In this document: positions 8,338 through 16,139 of the stretch, piece after piece
Layout of the letters: the number at the start of each line of letters is the position of its first letter
How positions within the stretch are numbered: position 1 is the first letter of the stretch
Program-made: the position numbers and the translations under genes
Assembly (NCBI GenBank): GCA_031292015.1
Contig: JARLHY010000182.1
Span: 1-43,726, forward strand
DNA length: 43,726 nucleotides
Direction of reading: 5' to 3'
From: Negativicutes bacterium
Lineage (GTDB): Bacteria > Bacillota_C > Negativicutes > Sporomusales_B > JARLHX01
The notes under the pieces: model-generated
Seen by the model: the letters and a program-made list of their open reading frames with translations, nothing else
The model's database searches: none
Told to the model about the DNA's origin: nothing

Positions 8338-8366
8338 CGAATCCCGCCGCGGAAATTCCCTCCCGC
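8338..8366 (-). repeat. Short intergenic palindromic motif, copy 3
   Basis: Read on the minus strand this is GCGGGAGGGAATTTCCGC followed by GGCGGGATTCG. It is the third copy of the GCGGGAGGG...TTCC motif and the second within this gap upstream of yqfC. Confidence 0.4.
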
Positions 8367-8444
8367 TTGGATTTTTCTGAAGCGGTGTGAAAGAAAAGCT
8401 CGATTCGCCTGCGGTTTTCTGCTGTACTAAACCTCTGGGCCTCG

Positions 8445-8452
8445 CATACATT
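8445..8452 (+). promoter_or_regulatory. Possible sigma-E type -10 element for yqfC
   Basis: CATACATT resembles the sporulation sigma-E -10 consensus (CATACAnT). B. subtilis yqfC and yqfD are known mother-cell sigma-E genes. No good -35 is seen at the right distance, and transcription would begin almost at the ribosome site, so support is weak. Confidence 0.25.
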
Positions 8453-8474
8453 TTTAGATGAGGAGGGGGTTGTG

Positions 8475-8753
8475 ATGCAACGCCGCCGGAAGGGGAATTT
8501 GCAGGTGCTGGCCGGACTGCTGGAGATTCCGCAGGATATCGTGCTGGATCTGCCCCGGGTTACGATGCTGGGCAACAAGCAGGTGCTGGTGGAAAACCAT
8601 AAGGGAATCATCGAATACACCGACTCGCTGCTGCGAATAAGGCTTAATCAGGGAGAACTGGTCGTTGTCGGTGAAAATCTGGTTCTGGGCAGTCTGCAGC
8701 CGGAATTGCTTTTTATCGAGGGCGTTATCAGCGCAGTAAGGTACGACCATTAA
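8475..8753 (+). CDS. yqfC: Sporulation protein YqfC
   Basis: 92 residues, the usual size of the YqfC family. It has a basic N-terminus (MQRRRKG), then the conserved stretch LEIPQDIVLDLPRVTMLGN and a C-terminal beta-rich part including ENHKGIIEYT. YqfC and YqfD are conserved mother-cell sporulation proteins of unknown biochemical role. AGGAGGGG lies eight bases before the ATG; a GTG one codon earlier is also possible. yqfD follows 12 bases after the stop, giving the pair seen in Bacillus and clostridia. Its presence supports a spore-forming host. Confidence 0.93.
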   Translation: MQRRRKGNLQVLAGLLEIPQDIVLDLPRVTMLGNKQVLVENHKGIIEYTDSLLRIRLNQGELVVVGENLVLGSLQPELLFIEGVISAVRYDH

Positions 8754-8765
8754 GGAGGGCCGCCG

Positions 8766-9989
8766 GTGTTGACGCTAAGAATCGCCAACTATATGAACGG
8801 TGTGGTTCGGGTCAGGATATGCGGCCCTGTGCCGGAAAAGCTCATCAATCTCTGTCTGGCGCAGGGTATTTTTTTGCAGGGCATTACAAAACATAACGAA
8901 GAAGTTCTGGCATATATCCGGCTGCCGGATTTTTTTCGCATCAGGCCGTTGGTGCGAAAAAGCCAGAGCCGGGTCGAGGTGATCGGCTGTCACGGATTCC
9001 CTTTCGCCCTCAAGCGGCTCAGGCGCCGAAAAATGCTGGTGGCCGGGGCGATACTGTTTTTTGTTATGCTGCATGTGTTAACCTCATATATCTGGTTTGT
9101 TGACGTAACCGGCCAAAGCCATTTTTCCGGCGATGAGATCAAAATGATCGCCAGGCAAAACGGCCTGAAACCGGGAGCCAGCAAGGACCGGGTGAATGTC
9201 CGGGAAATCGAAAATCAGATCCTGCTGCAGGCGCCCCAGGTCGCCTGGGTGGGGGTCAGCCTTACCGGCACCAGGGCGGTTATCGAAGTGGTGGAAAAAA
9301 CGCTGCCGAAGCAGGAGGATAAGTCTCCGGCCGACATTGTGGCCGCCAAGGCGGGAATTATCACCGAGATCATCGCCATCGCCGGCCAGGCCGTGGTCAA
9401 GCCGGGCGACACGGTGAAAAAAGGCGACCTGCTGATCAAGGGGGTGCTCGCCGCTTCGCCGCCGCAACCGCCGCAGCCGGGGCAGCCGCCGGCGGTGGTC
9501 GAGCCTCCCCAGCTGATGAGGGCCAACGGCATCATCAAGGCGAGGGTATGGTACGAAAGTTACGGCGAAGCGGCGTTGGTGCAGGAGGACTGGGAACGCA
9601 CCGGCAGACAGACGCTGGGAATCAGTCTCCAGATCAAGGAGCATCACATGGCTCTAAAGCAGGTTCCGGCCCAGCCGTACGAGCACTTCGAGACCGAGGC
9701 AATCCACAAAAAACTGGCCGGCTGGAGGAATAGTGACTTTACTGTCGAATCTACTATAAATATCTTTCATGAGGTTGCTATGAAATCACGGGAAATCGGC
9801 TGGGAGGAAGCCCGGGACCTGGCCAAGGGAAAGGCCCTGCAGACGGTGCAGGAATCGATCCCCGAGAATGCACAAGTTTTGACCCGCGCCATCGAGACCC
9901 TGCATACCGCCGAAGCGGGACTGGTCAGGGTCAAGGTAAGCGTGGAGACCAGCGAAGATATTGGGCATACTGCCAATATTGCTCAGTGA
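8766..9989 (+). CDS. yqfD: Sporulation protein YqfD
   Basis: 407 residues in the usual range for YqfD. An N-terminal cytoplasmic domain rich in beta/basic segments (to about residue 85) leads to one transmembrane helix (about 90-112: MLVAGAILFFVMLHVLTSYIW). A large extracytoplasmic region follows, opening with a FtsQ/POTRA-like motif (VDVTGQSHFSGDEI). Around residues 232-250 there is a proline-rich spacer (PPQPPQPGQPPAVVEPPQ). The GTG start has TAAGGAGGG upstream, overlapping the yqfC stop. phoH starts 17 bases after its stop. The mechanism in sporulation is not established. Confidence 0.93.
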   Translation: MLTLRIANYMNGVVRVRICGPVPEKLINLCLAQGIFLQGITKHNEEVLAYIRLPDFFRIRPLVRKSQSRVEVIGCHGFPFALKRLRRRKMLVAGAILFFVMLHVLTSYIWFVDVTGQSHFSGDEIKMIARQNGLKPGASKDRVNVREIENQILLQAPQVAWVGVSLTGTRAVIEVVEKTLPKQEDKSPADIVAAKAGIITEIIAIAGQAVVKPGDTVKKGDLLIKGVLAASPPQPPQPGQPPAVVEPPQLMRANGIIKARVWYESYGEAALVQEDWERTGRQTLGISLQIKEHHMALKQVPAQPYEHFETEAIHKKLAGWRNSDFTVESTINIFHEVAMKSREIGWEEARDLAKGKALQTVQESIPENAQVLTRAIETLHTAEAGLVRVKVSVETSEDIGHTANIAQ

Positions 9990-10005
9990 GGGGGAGGCCT
10001 GGCAA

Positions 10006-10995
10006 TTGCCTGAAGAGCAGTACGAAAAACGGATAAAGCTCACCGACGTGGCAGAAGCGGTCGCGATCCTTGGCCGCAACGACGATCACCTGCGCGTTGT
10101 CAGCGAATATTACTCCTGTCGCCTGCTCGTCCGGGGCGACGAAATTGTCATTAGCGGCGGACAAGCCGAGGTCGACGGACTCCACCGGCTGTTTACCGAG
10201 CTGCTGTTTTTATACCGCCAGGGCAACACGATCACGACCCATGACCTGCGGTACGGAATCAAGATGATCAAGGAAGGCCGGGATGAGAATCTGCACCAGA
10301 TGTTTGCCGACACGGTGCTGGTTACGGCCCGCGGCCGCCACATCAAGCCCAAGACCCTTGGCCAGCGGCTGTACCTTGAGGCCATTCGCCAGAATGACAT
10401 CACCGTTGGTATAGGACCGGCAGGAACTGGGAAAACTTATCTTGCGGTGGCGATGGCAGTTTTTTCCTTAAAAAATAAGCAGGTCGAACGGATAATTTTG
10501 ACCAGGCCGGCGGTGGAAGCCGGCGAAAAACTCGGCTTTTTGCCTGGAGATCTGCAGGAAAAAGTCGATCCTTATCTCCGGCCGCTGTATGACGCCATGT
10601 ATGATATCATCGGCGTGGACGCTTTTCAAAAATTCATGGTCAAGAATATTATCGAAGTCGCGCCGCTGGCCTACATGCGGGGCCGGACCCTTGACGACTC
10701 GTTCATCATTCTCGACGAAGCCCAGAACACGACCCCGGAACAGATGAAGATGTTTCTGACCCGGCTGGGGTTTGGTTCCAAGATGGTGGTCACCGGCGAT
10801 GTCACCCAGGTGGATCTGCCCCACGGCAACAGTTCGGGCCTGAAGCAGGCCCAGGTCGTGCTGGCCGGCATCCGTGGCGTCGAGACCATTATTCTCAATG
10901 AAACCGATGTTGTCCGGCACGAGATCGTCGGACGGATCATCAAGGCGTACGAGCGTTTTGAAAGCTCGAATCCGGGATCGGGTCAAGCAACCTGA
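10006..10995 (+). CDS. phoH: PhoH family ATPase
   Basis: 329 residues from the TTG at 10006. An N-terminal KH-like region is followed by the PhoH ATPase: Walker A GPAGTGKT near 137, LTRPAVEAGEKLGFLPGDL near 168, and Walker B IILDEAQNTTPEQMKMFLTR near 234. PhoH-like proteins are cytoplasmic RNA-linked ATPases or helicases; in firmicutes the gene is joined to ybeY, as here, suggesting a role in rRNA maturation. GGGGGAGG lies seven bases before this TTG. A frame extension to a TTG at 9961 would overlap yqfD and has no ribosome site, so it was set aside. Confidence 0.92.
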   Translation: MPEEQYEKRIKLTDVAEAVAILGRNDDHLRVVSEYYSCRLLVRGDEIVISGGQAEVDGLHRLFTELLFLYRQGNTITTHDLRYGIKMIKEGRDENLHQMFADTVLVTARGRHIKPKTLGQRLYLEAIRQNDITVGIGPAGTGKTYLAVAMAVFSLKNKQVERIILTRPAVEAGEKLGFLPGDLQEKVDPYLRPLYDAMYDIIGVDAFQKFMVKNIIEVAPLAYMRGRTLDDSFIILDEAQNTTPEQMKMFLTRLGFGSKMVVTGDVTQVDLPHGNSSGLKQAQVVLAGIRGVETIILNETDVVRHEIVGRIIKAYERFESSNPGSGQAT

Positions 10996-11014
10996 TTGGT
11001 GGGAGTTGATATAG

Positions 11015-13198
11015 ATGCAGTCTGTTCCCAGTAAGCTAAGGGAATTGTTTATCCAGCCGAACAGCCTGCACGCTCGGCCGATTACCCGCCGTATCGTGCT
11101 GGGGCTGGCGTTTTTTTCCTTGTTTATGATCATTCTTTCGACTGATTTCATTTCGGACAAGATAGCCCTCCAGGTCGGCCAGGTAAGCGACCGTGACGTA
11201 CTTTCCCCGCGAACGGTGTCTTATGTCGACACTGTTAAGACCAAAAAACTGGAAGCCGAGGTGTTGGCCAGCGCGGCCAGCGTCTATGATCTGGATGTCG
11301 CCGTTACCGCCCAGGCAGAAGAAGGCGTGGGAGCGATATTCCGGACCGCCAGGTCGGTGGTGGCGGATTCTGCCCTGACTTCGCCCGAGCAGAGGGCGGA
11401 CAAGCTGCAGGCGCTGCTCGCGGTGAGCCTGCCGCGGACGGCGCTCATCGGGCTCGCCGGTCTGGACGAACCTGTTCTCAGGCAAACCGAAGAACAAACC
11501 AGGACCATTCTGCGGAAATATCTGCAGCGCGGTGTGCGGGAAGACGAACTGGACATCACCCGCAAGTATGTCGTCATCGAGGCCGAGGGTCTGAGTCTCG
11601 GCAAAGACGGGGAAGCGGCGGTGGCCGGAATCGCCCAGGCGCTGCTGAAGCCAAACTTCATCCTGAACAAGCAGGAAACGGAAAAACGTAAACACGCGGC
11701 CCTGGCCAGCATGGAACCGGTGCGGGAAACGGTCAAGAAGGGTCAGGTGCTGGTTCGCCGCGGCGATGTGGTCACGGCTGAGCAGATCAGCGCCATGGAG
11801 GAGCTCGGGCTGCACCGCGGTGAAGTCAACGAGACCCGGGTGTTCGGGCTGGCTATTTTCGTGCTGATTACCATGGCCCTCATGATGGGCTACTTGTATA
11901 AATTCGCTCCGGAAGTCTTCGCCAACGACCTATCGCTGGTGCTGCTGGGGCTGATCCTCCTTGTCACGCTGCTCTTAGGCAAGGCGGCCCATTATTATTC
12001 CGACTTTGCCGCCCCGGTAGCTGCAGGGGCACTGCTGACGGCGATTTTGATCGATGCCCGGCTGGGCGTGTTTTTCAGCGTAGCCCTGACGCTGTTGTTT
12101 GGCGTAGTGGTGGACCACGACCTGAGAGCGGTGGGGGTAGCCATGGTGGGCAGCCTGACCGGGGTGTACACCGTTTCCAAGATGCATCACGGCTACAGCC
12201 TGACCCGGACCGGGGTCTGGATCGCGGCGATGAATTTCCTGACCATCGCGGCCACCGGCCTGCTGGAACAAATCAACGCCACCCAGATTATGTTTCAGGG
12301 GCTGCAGGGTATTTTCAGCGGTATTGCCGCAGCGATCATCACTATCGGACTGCTGCCGTACCTTGAGCATACATTCAGTGTCACGACGCCCTTTAAGCTG
12401 CTGGAACTGGCCAATCCCAGCAACCCGCTGCTGCAGCGGCTGCTGCTGGATGCTCCCGGAACCTATCATCACAGCATCCTGGTGGGCAACCTGGCTGAGA
12501 CGGCGGCCGACGTGATCGGCGCCGAACCGGTCACTGTCCGCGTCGGGGCCTACTATCACGATATCGGCAAGATCAAGCGGCCGTACTTCTTTGTGGAGAA
12601 TCAGGCGGAAGGGGAAAATCCCCATGATAAAATCGCCCCGTCGCTGAGCACGCTGATCGTCACTTCCCATATCAAAGATGGCGTCGAGCTGTGCCGGGAC
12701 TACAAGCTGCCCCAGGTGATCGTCGATGTCGTTCAGCAGCATCACGGCACGATGCTTGTCTCGTATTTCTATAAACGGGCCACCGAAAATGAGCACGGCG
12801 AATGTATCATTGAAGCCGATTTTCGTTATGAAGGGCCGTGCCCGCAGACGAAGGAAGCGGCCCTGGTGATGCTGGCCGACGCTTGCGAGGCCGCCGTCCG
12901 GTCTCTTTCCAAGCCGACCGCGAACCGGATCGAAGCCACGGTTCGCAAGATGATCCGCCAGCGACTGCAGGACGGTCAGCTGGATGACTGCAACCTGACG
13001 TTAAAGGACCTTAAAACCATCGGCGATGTTTTCATTCGGGTACTGTCCAGCATGTTCCACAACCGGATCGAATATCCGGACGCCCTGAAAGACCTGGAGA
13101 GGAGAAAGCCGAAGAATGGAAACAGTACTAAGCAATGTGCAGGAAAAGATAGCGATCACTCCGACAATGAAACAAACGGTAACAGCCGTTCTGGCTAA
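11015..13198 (+). CDS. pgpH: 7TM-HD c-di-AMP phosphodiesterase PgpH/YqfF
   Basis: 727 residues. A first transmembrane helix (about 25-47) is followed by an extracytoplasmic 7TMR-HDED domain (about 50-265), a seven-helix membrane bundle (about 270-460) and a cytoplasmic HD domain with [13 protein letters not shown] near 485, [15 protein letters not shown] near 510 and a later QQHHGT. The family hydrolyses cyclic di-AMP to pApA and so controls potassium and wall homeostasis. The C-terminus runs 83 bases into ybeY, adding a polar tail ([16 protein letters not shown]) that does not look conserved. Loss of an earlier stop is possible. The ATG has GGTGGGAG upstream. Confidence 0.95.
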   Translation: MQSVPSKLRELFIQPNSLHARPITRRIVLGLAFFSLFMIILSTDFISDKIALQVGQVSDRDVLSPRTVSYVDTVKTKKLEAEVLASAASVYDLDVAVTAQAEEGVGAIFRTARSVVADSALTSPEQRADKLQALLAVSLPRTALIGLAGLDEPVLRQTEEQTRTILRKYLQRGVREDELDITRKYVVIEAEGLSLGKDGEAAVAGIAQALLKPNFILNKQETEKRKHAALASMEPVRETVKKGQVLVRRGDVVTAEQISAMEELGLHRGEVNETRVFGLAIFVLITMALMMGYLYKFAPEVFANDLSLVLLGLILLVTLLLGKAAHYYSDFAAPVAAGALLTAILIDARLGVFFSVALTLLFGVVVDHDLRAVGVAMVGSLTGVYTVSKMHHGYSLTRTGVWIAAMNFLTIAATGLLEQINATQIMFQGLQGIFSGIAAAIITIGLLPYLEHTFSVTTPFKLLELANPSNPLLQRLLLDAPGTYHHSILVGNLAETAADVIGAEPVTVRVGAYYHDIGKIKRPYFFVENQAEGENPHDKIAPSLSTLIVTSHIKDGVELCRDYKLPQVIVDVVQQHHGTMLVSYFYKRATENEHGECIIEADFRYEGPCPQTKEAALVMLADACEAAVRSLSKPTANRIEATVRKMIRQRLQDGQLDDCNLTLKDLKTIGDVFIRVLSSMFHNRIEYPDALKDLERRKPKNGNSTKQCAGKDSDHSDNETNGNSRSG

Positions 13199-13586
13199 GG
13201 CGGCAGAGATTCTCGCCATCGACAGGCAGGCAGAAGTCAGTGTGGTTTTAGCTGACGATGAATATATCCGGGAGCTCAACCGGCAGTTCCGGGGGAAAGA
13301 CTGCCCCACTGATGTCCTGTCCTTCGCCCTGAACGAGGGCGACGAACCGGAAATTCAGGGCGGACCGGAAGAGACGCTGCTCGGGGATATCGTCATTTCC
13401 CTGGAAACGGCGATCCGCCAGGCGGAAGATTTTGGCCACAGCCTGGAGCGGGAACTGGCCTATCTGACGGTTCACGGCATCCTGCATCTTATGGGCTACG
13501 ACCATGAGGAAGAGGACGCGAAGGCGGACATGCGCCGCCAGGAGGAAGAAATCCTGGCGCAGCTCGGCATCCGTCGCGATTCGTAG
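13116..13586 (+). CDS. ybeY: Endoribonuclease YbeY
   Basis: 156 residues. It carries the zinc-binding signature [11 protein letters not shown] near residues 119-129, and [15 protein letters not shown] near 55, both diagnostic of YbeY. It is a metal-dependent RNase needed for maturation of the 16S rRNA 3' end and ribosome quality control. The ATG lies within the 3' end of pgpH and is preceded by GGAGAGGAG, about 10 bases away. The order phoH-pgpH-ybeY-dgkA-cdd-era is the standard firmicute arrangement. Confidence 0.96.
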   Translation: METVLSNVQEKIAITPTMKQTVTAVLAKAAEILAIDRQAEVSVVLADDEYIRELNRQFRGKDCPTDVLSFALNEGDEPEIQGGPEETLLGDIVISLETAIRQAEDFGHSLERELAYLTVHGILHLMGYDHEEEDAKADMRRQEEEILAQLGIRRDS

Positions 13587-13656
13587 GGCCGAAGGATGCA
13601 GCATCAATACGAGCGGCGCTCCGCTTTGGCGGCAGATTCGGCGGCGCTGGTCCGGA

Positions 13657-13687
13657 AGTTGCCGAAACCGATGAGGTCTCGGCAACT
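13657..13687 (+). other. Stem-loop in the ybeY-dgkA spacer
   Basis: AGTTGCCGA and TCGGCAACT form a 9-bp perfect stem with a 13-base loop, in a 177-base spacer that has no supported gene. No T-run follows, so it is not a standard terminator; it may be an mRNA processing or stability element inside the operon. Confidence 0.4.
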
Positions 13688-13763
13688 GTTGCGTCTGCCG
13701 AAAATCAATGCCGTAACTCGTGTGCCGGAGCCGGCAGGAAAAACTTGACGGAGGCAAACGGCC

Positions 13764-14120
13764 ATGCGGCAGAAAAGTTGGGCCGGGGCGTTCAGACACG
13801 CCGCAGACGGCATCGTTCACAGTTTCAAGTCCCAACGCAACCTGAAGTTCCATGTCGCCGCCGCGGCGGCGGCGGTGGTTTTGGCGGCATATTTCCGGCT
13901 GTCGGCCGCGGAATGGGGTCTGCTGGCGCTGACTATCGCCGGAGTCATAGCGGCCGAGCTTTTCAACACCGCGGTGGAAGCGATGGTGGATCTGGTTTCG
14001 CCTCAGGTTCATCATCTGGCCAAAACCGCCAAGGACGCGGCCGCCGGAGCGGTGCTCGTCATGGCGCTGGCGTCGCTGGCGGTAGGATATGTATTGTTTT
14101 TTCACCGCCTGTTCGGCTGA
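13764..14120 (+). CDS. dgkA: Undecaprenol/diacylglycerol kinase, DgkA family
   Basis: 118 residues, the normal size of the small trimeric membrane kinase. An N-terminal amphipathic segment (FRHAADGIVHSFKSQRN) is followed by three membrane helices. The active-site signature ELFNTAVEAMVD near residue 65 and AKTAKDAAAGAVL near 86 are both present. In Gram-positive-type lineages the substrate is usually undecaprenol, giving undecaprenyl phosphate for wall synthesis. GGAGG lies eight bases before the ATG. Confidence 0.95.
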   Translation: MRQKSWAGAFRHAADGIVHSFKSQRNLKFHVAAAAAAVVLAAYFRLSAAEWGLLALTIAGVIAAELFNTAVEAMVDLVSPQVHHLAKTAKDAAAGAVLVMALASLAVGYVLFFHRLFG

Positions 14121-14136
14121 AAGGGGTAACACGGAT

Positions 14137-14541
14137 TTGGATGAATTGATTTATGCGGCAACCGCGGCGCGATCCAGCGCCTATGCTCCGTACTCTCATT
14201 TTGCGGTGGGCGCGGCCGTCCTGACCGCAAGCGGCAAGATTTACAGCGGCTGCAATGTGGAGAACGCATCTTACGGGTTGACCAATTGTGCGGAGCGTAC
14301 CGCGATTTTCAAGGCGGTGTCCGAAGGAGAGAGGGTTCTGACGACTCTGGCGGTGGTCGCCGACAGTCCGCACCCCGCCTCGCCCTGTGGCGCCTGCCGC
14401 CAGGTGATGGCCGAATTCGGCATCAGCCGGGTAATCATGTGCAATGTGAGCGGAGAGCAGCAAGTAGTTTCCCTGGCCGAGCTGCTGCCCTTTGCTTTCA
14501 CCAAAACCGAACTGCCGGGAGATGACGATAACTGTGAATGA
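14137..14541 (+). CDS. cdd: Cytidine deaminase
   Basis: 134 residues from the TTG at 14137, fitting the tetrameric CDA length. The zinc motifs are complete: TNCAERTAIFKA near 50 (with the catalytic glutamate) and PCGACRQVMAEF near 85, plus the substrate motif GCNVENASYG. It deaminates cytidine and deoxycytidine to uridine and deoxyuridine for pyrimidine salvage. AAAGGGG lies 10 bases before the TTG. A longer frame from 14089 would overlap dgkA and has no ribosome site. The 3' end overlaps the era start by 20 bases. Confidence 0.94.
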   Translation: MDELIYAATAARSSAYAPYSHFAVGAAVLTASGKIYSGCNVENASYGLTNCAERTAIFKAVSEGERVLTTLAVVADSPHPASPCGACRQVMAEFGISRVIMCNVSGEQQVVSLAELLPFAFTKTELPGDDDNCE

Positions 14542-15430
14542 TCCGAAGGATTTTAAATCCGGTTTTGTGGCTGTAATCGGCCGGCCCAACGTCGGCAAGT
14601 CGACCCTTGTCAACAGTCTCATCGGGCAGAAGATTGTGATCATGTCCGACAAGCCGCAGACCACCCGCAACAAAATTCTCTGTGTCTTAAACCAGCCTGA
14701 GGCTCAGATTGTGTTTATCGATACCCCGGGAATCCACAAACCCCGGCACAAGCTGGGCGAGTACATGGTGAAAACCGCCGAAAACACACTGCGGGAAGTG
14801 GATGCGGTGCTGTTTGTGGTGGATGCCACCGAGGAGATGGGCGCCGGGGAGCAGTACATCCTGGAACGGCTTTCGGCGGTAAAGACCCCGGTAATCCTGG
14901 TCATCAATAAAATCGACAAAATCACCAGGCAGCAGATCCTGCCGGTCATCCAGCGCTACGCCGACCGGCATGCCTTCACCGCGGTGGTGCCGATTTCGGC
15001 GCTGGCCAAAACCAATCTGGACGACCTTGTGCAGGAAATCAAAAAACATCTGCCGCCTGGGCCGAAATACTATCCTGACGATATGATCACCGATCAGCCG
15101 GAGCGGTTGCTGATCGCCGAGCTCATCCGGGAGAAGGTGCTGCAGCTCACCAGGGAAGAGATTCCTCACGCCATCGCTGTCGATATGGAGGAAGTTGTTA
15201 CAAGGGATAATGGCGACCTCTACGTCCGGGCGGTGATCTATGTCGAGCGCGATTCGCAAAAACGGATCGTCATCGGCTCGGGCGGGCAAGTGCTGAAAGA
15301 GGCCGGACGCCTGGCCCGGCTGGATGTCGAAAATCTGCTGGGGACGAAGGCTTATCTGGACTTGTGGGTCAAGGTCAAGAAGGATTGGCGCAACCGCGAC
15401 GGGGCGTTAAGGTCTTTCGGCTACGAATAA
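14522..15430 (+). CDS. era: GTPase Era
   Basis: 302 residues. The GTPase domain has G1 GRPNVGKST near residue 20, G3 DTPGIH near 66 and G4 NKIDK near 128. A C-terminal KH domain includes the RNA-binding GSGGQVLKEAGRLAR near 258. Era binds the 3' end of 16S rRNA in 30S assembly, in line with ybeY upstream. The start is uncertain: ATG 14522 touches GGGAG with no spacing, while GTG 14534 lies 12 bases from it; both leave the conserved domain whole. Confidence 0.96.
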   Translation: MTITVNDPKDFKSGFVAVIGRPNVGKSTLVNSLIGQKIVIMSDKPQTTRNKILCVLNQPEAQIVFIDTPGIHKPRHKLGEYMVKTAENTLREVDAVLFVVDATEEMGAGEQYILERLSAVKTPVILVINKIDKITRQQILPVIQRYADRHAFTAVVPISALAKTNLDDLVQEIKKHLPPGPKYYPDDMITDQPERLLIAELIREKVLQLTREEIPHAIAVDMEEVVTRDNGDLYVRAVIYVERDSQKRIVIGSGGQVLKEAGRLARLDVENLLGTKAYLDLWVKVKKDWRNRDGALRSFGYE

Positions 15431-15435
15431 TTTAT

Positions 15436-15490
15436 GACCGCCAGGGTGGCAAAGGGTTATCTTGCCATTCGAGGCGGTTCTTTCTTATTT
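15436..15490 (+). terminator. Terminator after era
   Basis: Nested inverted repeats: ACCGCC with GGCGGT outside and GTGGCAA with TTGCCAT inside, followed by the T-rich TCTTTCTTATTT. It ends the long yqfC-to-era unit. Confidence 0.8.
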
Positions 15491-15491
15491 A

Positions 15492-15520
15492 TTGACCATA
15501 GTGACAGTAAATGGTATCAT
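15492..15520 (+). promoter_or_regulatory. Sigma-A promoter for the DUF502-HlyC-yqzL-recO unit
   Basis: TTGACC and TATCAT are separated by exactly 17 bases, 20 bases upstream of the DUF502 start codon. The leader is therefore very short. Confidence 0.75.
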
Positions 15521-15539
15521 TTGTAGATAGAGGTGGGTT

Positions 15540-16127
15540 ATGAAGACCGTGTCCAAATATTTTCTCAACGGGTTGATCGTCCTGGTGCCGATCGCGGCCA
15601 CCGGTTTTGTCGTAACCGGTATCCTGCAGTTTACGGAAGGTCTGCTCGGCAACCACCTGCCGCTGCACTTTCCCGGAATGGGCCTGCTGGCCGTTCTGGC
15701 GCTGATCCTCGTTGTCGGCTGGCTTTCATCTTACTGGATTTTACGCCGTTTTCTCGATTATGGCGAGAAACTGCTGGGTTCGATACCGATTGTCAAGTTT
15801 ATCTATAACAGCATAAAGCAGCTTTCCACCGCGGTATTCGATTCCCAGAACCTTTTCAAGCAGGCGGTGCTGGTGCCTTACCCCCACGCCGGGACCAAGG
15901 CGCTGGGATTTGTTATGGCCGATTTATCCCAGCCTGTTGCCGTCCATATGACTGAAGAGTGCGTCTGTGTCTTCATTCCGCTTAGCTTGAACATGACAGC
16001 CGGGGTTAATATTATCCTGCCGAAACGGGAAATAATACCTCTAGACGTCACAAGTGAAAGCGCGCTGCAATATATTCTTACCGCCGGCGCCATTATGCCG
16101 CACGGCAATGAGGTAACCAAAGCTTAG
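15540..16127 (+). CDS. DUF502 family membrane protein
   Basis: 195 residues. Two N-terminal transmembrane helices (about 8-32 and 47-68) flank a conserved start (FLNGLIVLVPIAAT), followed by the DUF502 core: GSIPIVKFIYNSIKQL near 82, the cytoplasmic beta domain and SLNMTAGVNIILPKREIIPLD. The family is widespread in bacteria and some plants and has no firmly assigned biochemical role. AGGTGG precedes the ATG. It is read from its own promoter and joined to the HlyC/CorC gene by a 12-base gap. Confidence 0.9.
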   Translation: MKTVSKYFLNGLIVLVPIAATGFVVTGILQFTEGLLGNHLPLHFPGMGLLAVLALILVVGWLSSYWILRRFLDYGEKLLGSIPIVKFIYNSIKQLSTAVFDSQNLFKQAVLVPYPHAGTKALGFVMADLSQPVAVHMTEECVCVFIPLSLNMTAGVNIILPKREIIPLDVTSESALQYILTAGAIMPHGNEVTKA

Positions 16128-16139
16128 GGGAGATGCGCT

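Noticed and set aside
13596..13763. Short frame starting at ATG 13596 between ybeY and dgkA
   Set aside because: It does not stop in the spacer but runs on out of frame through dgkA, and the ribosome site abuts the ATG.
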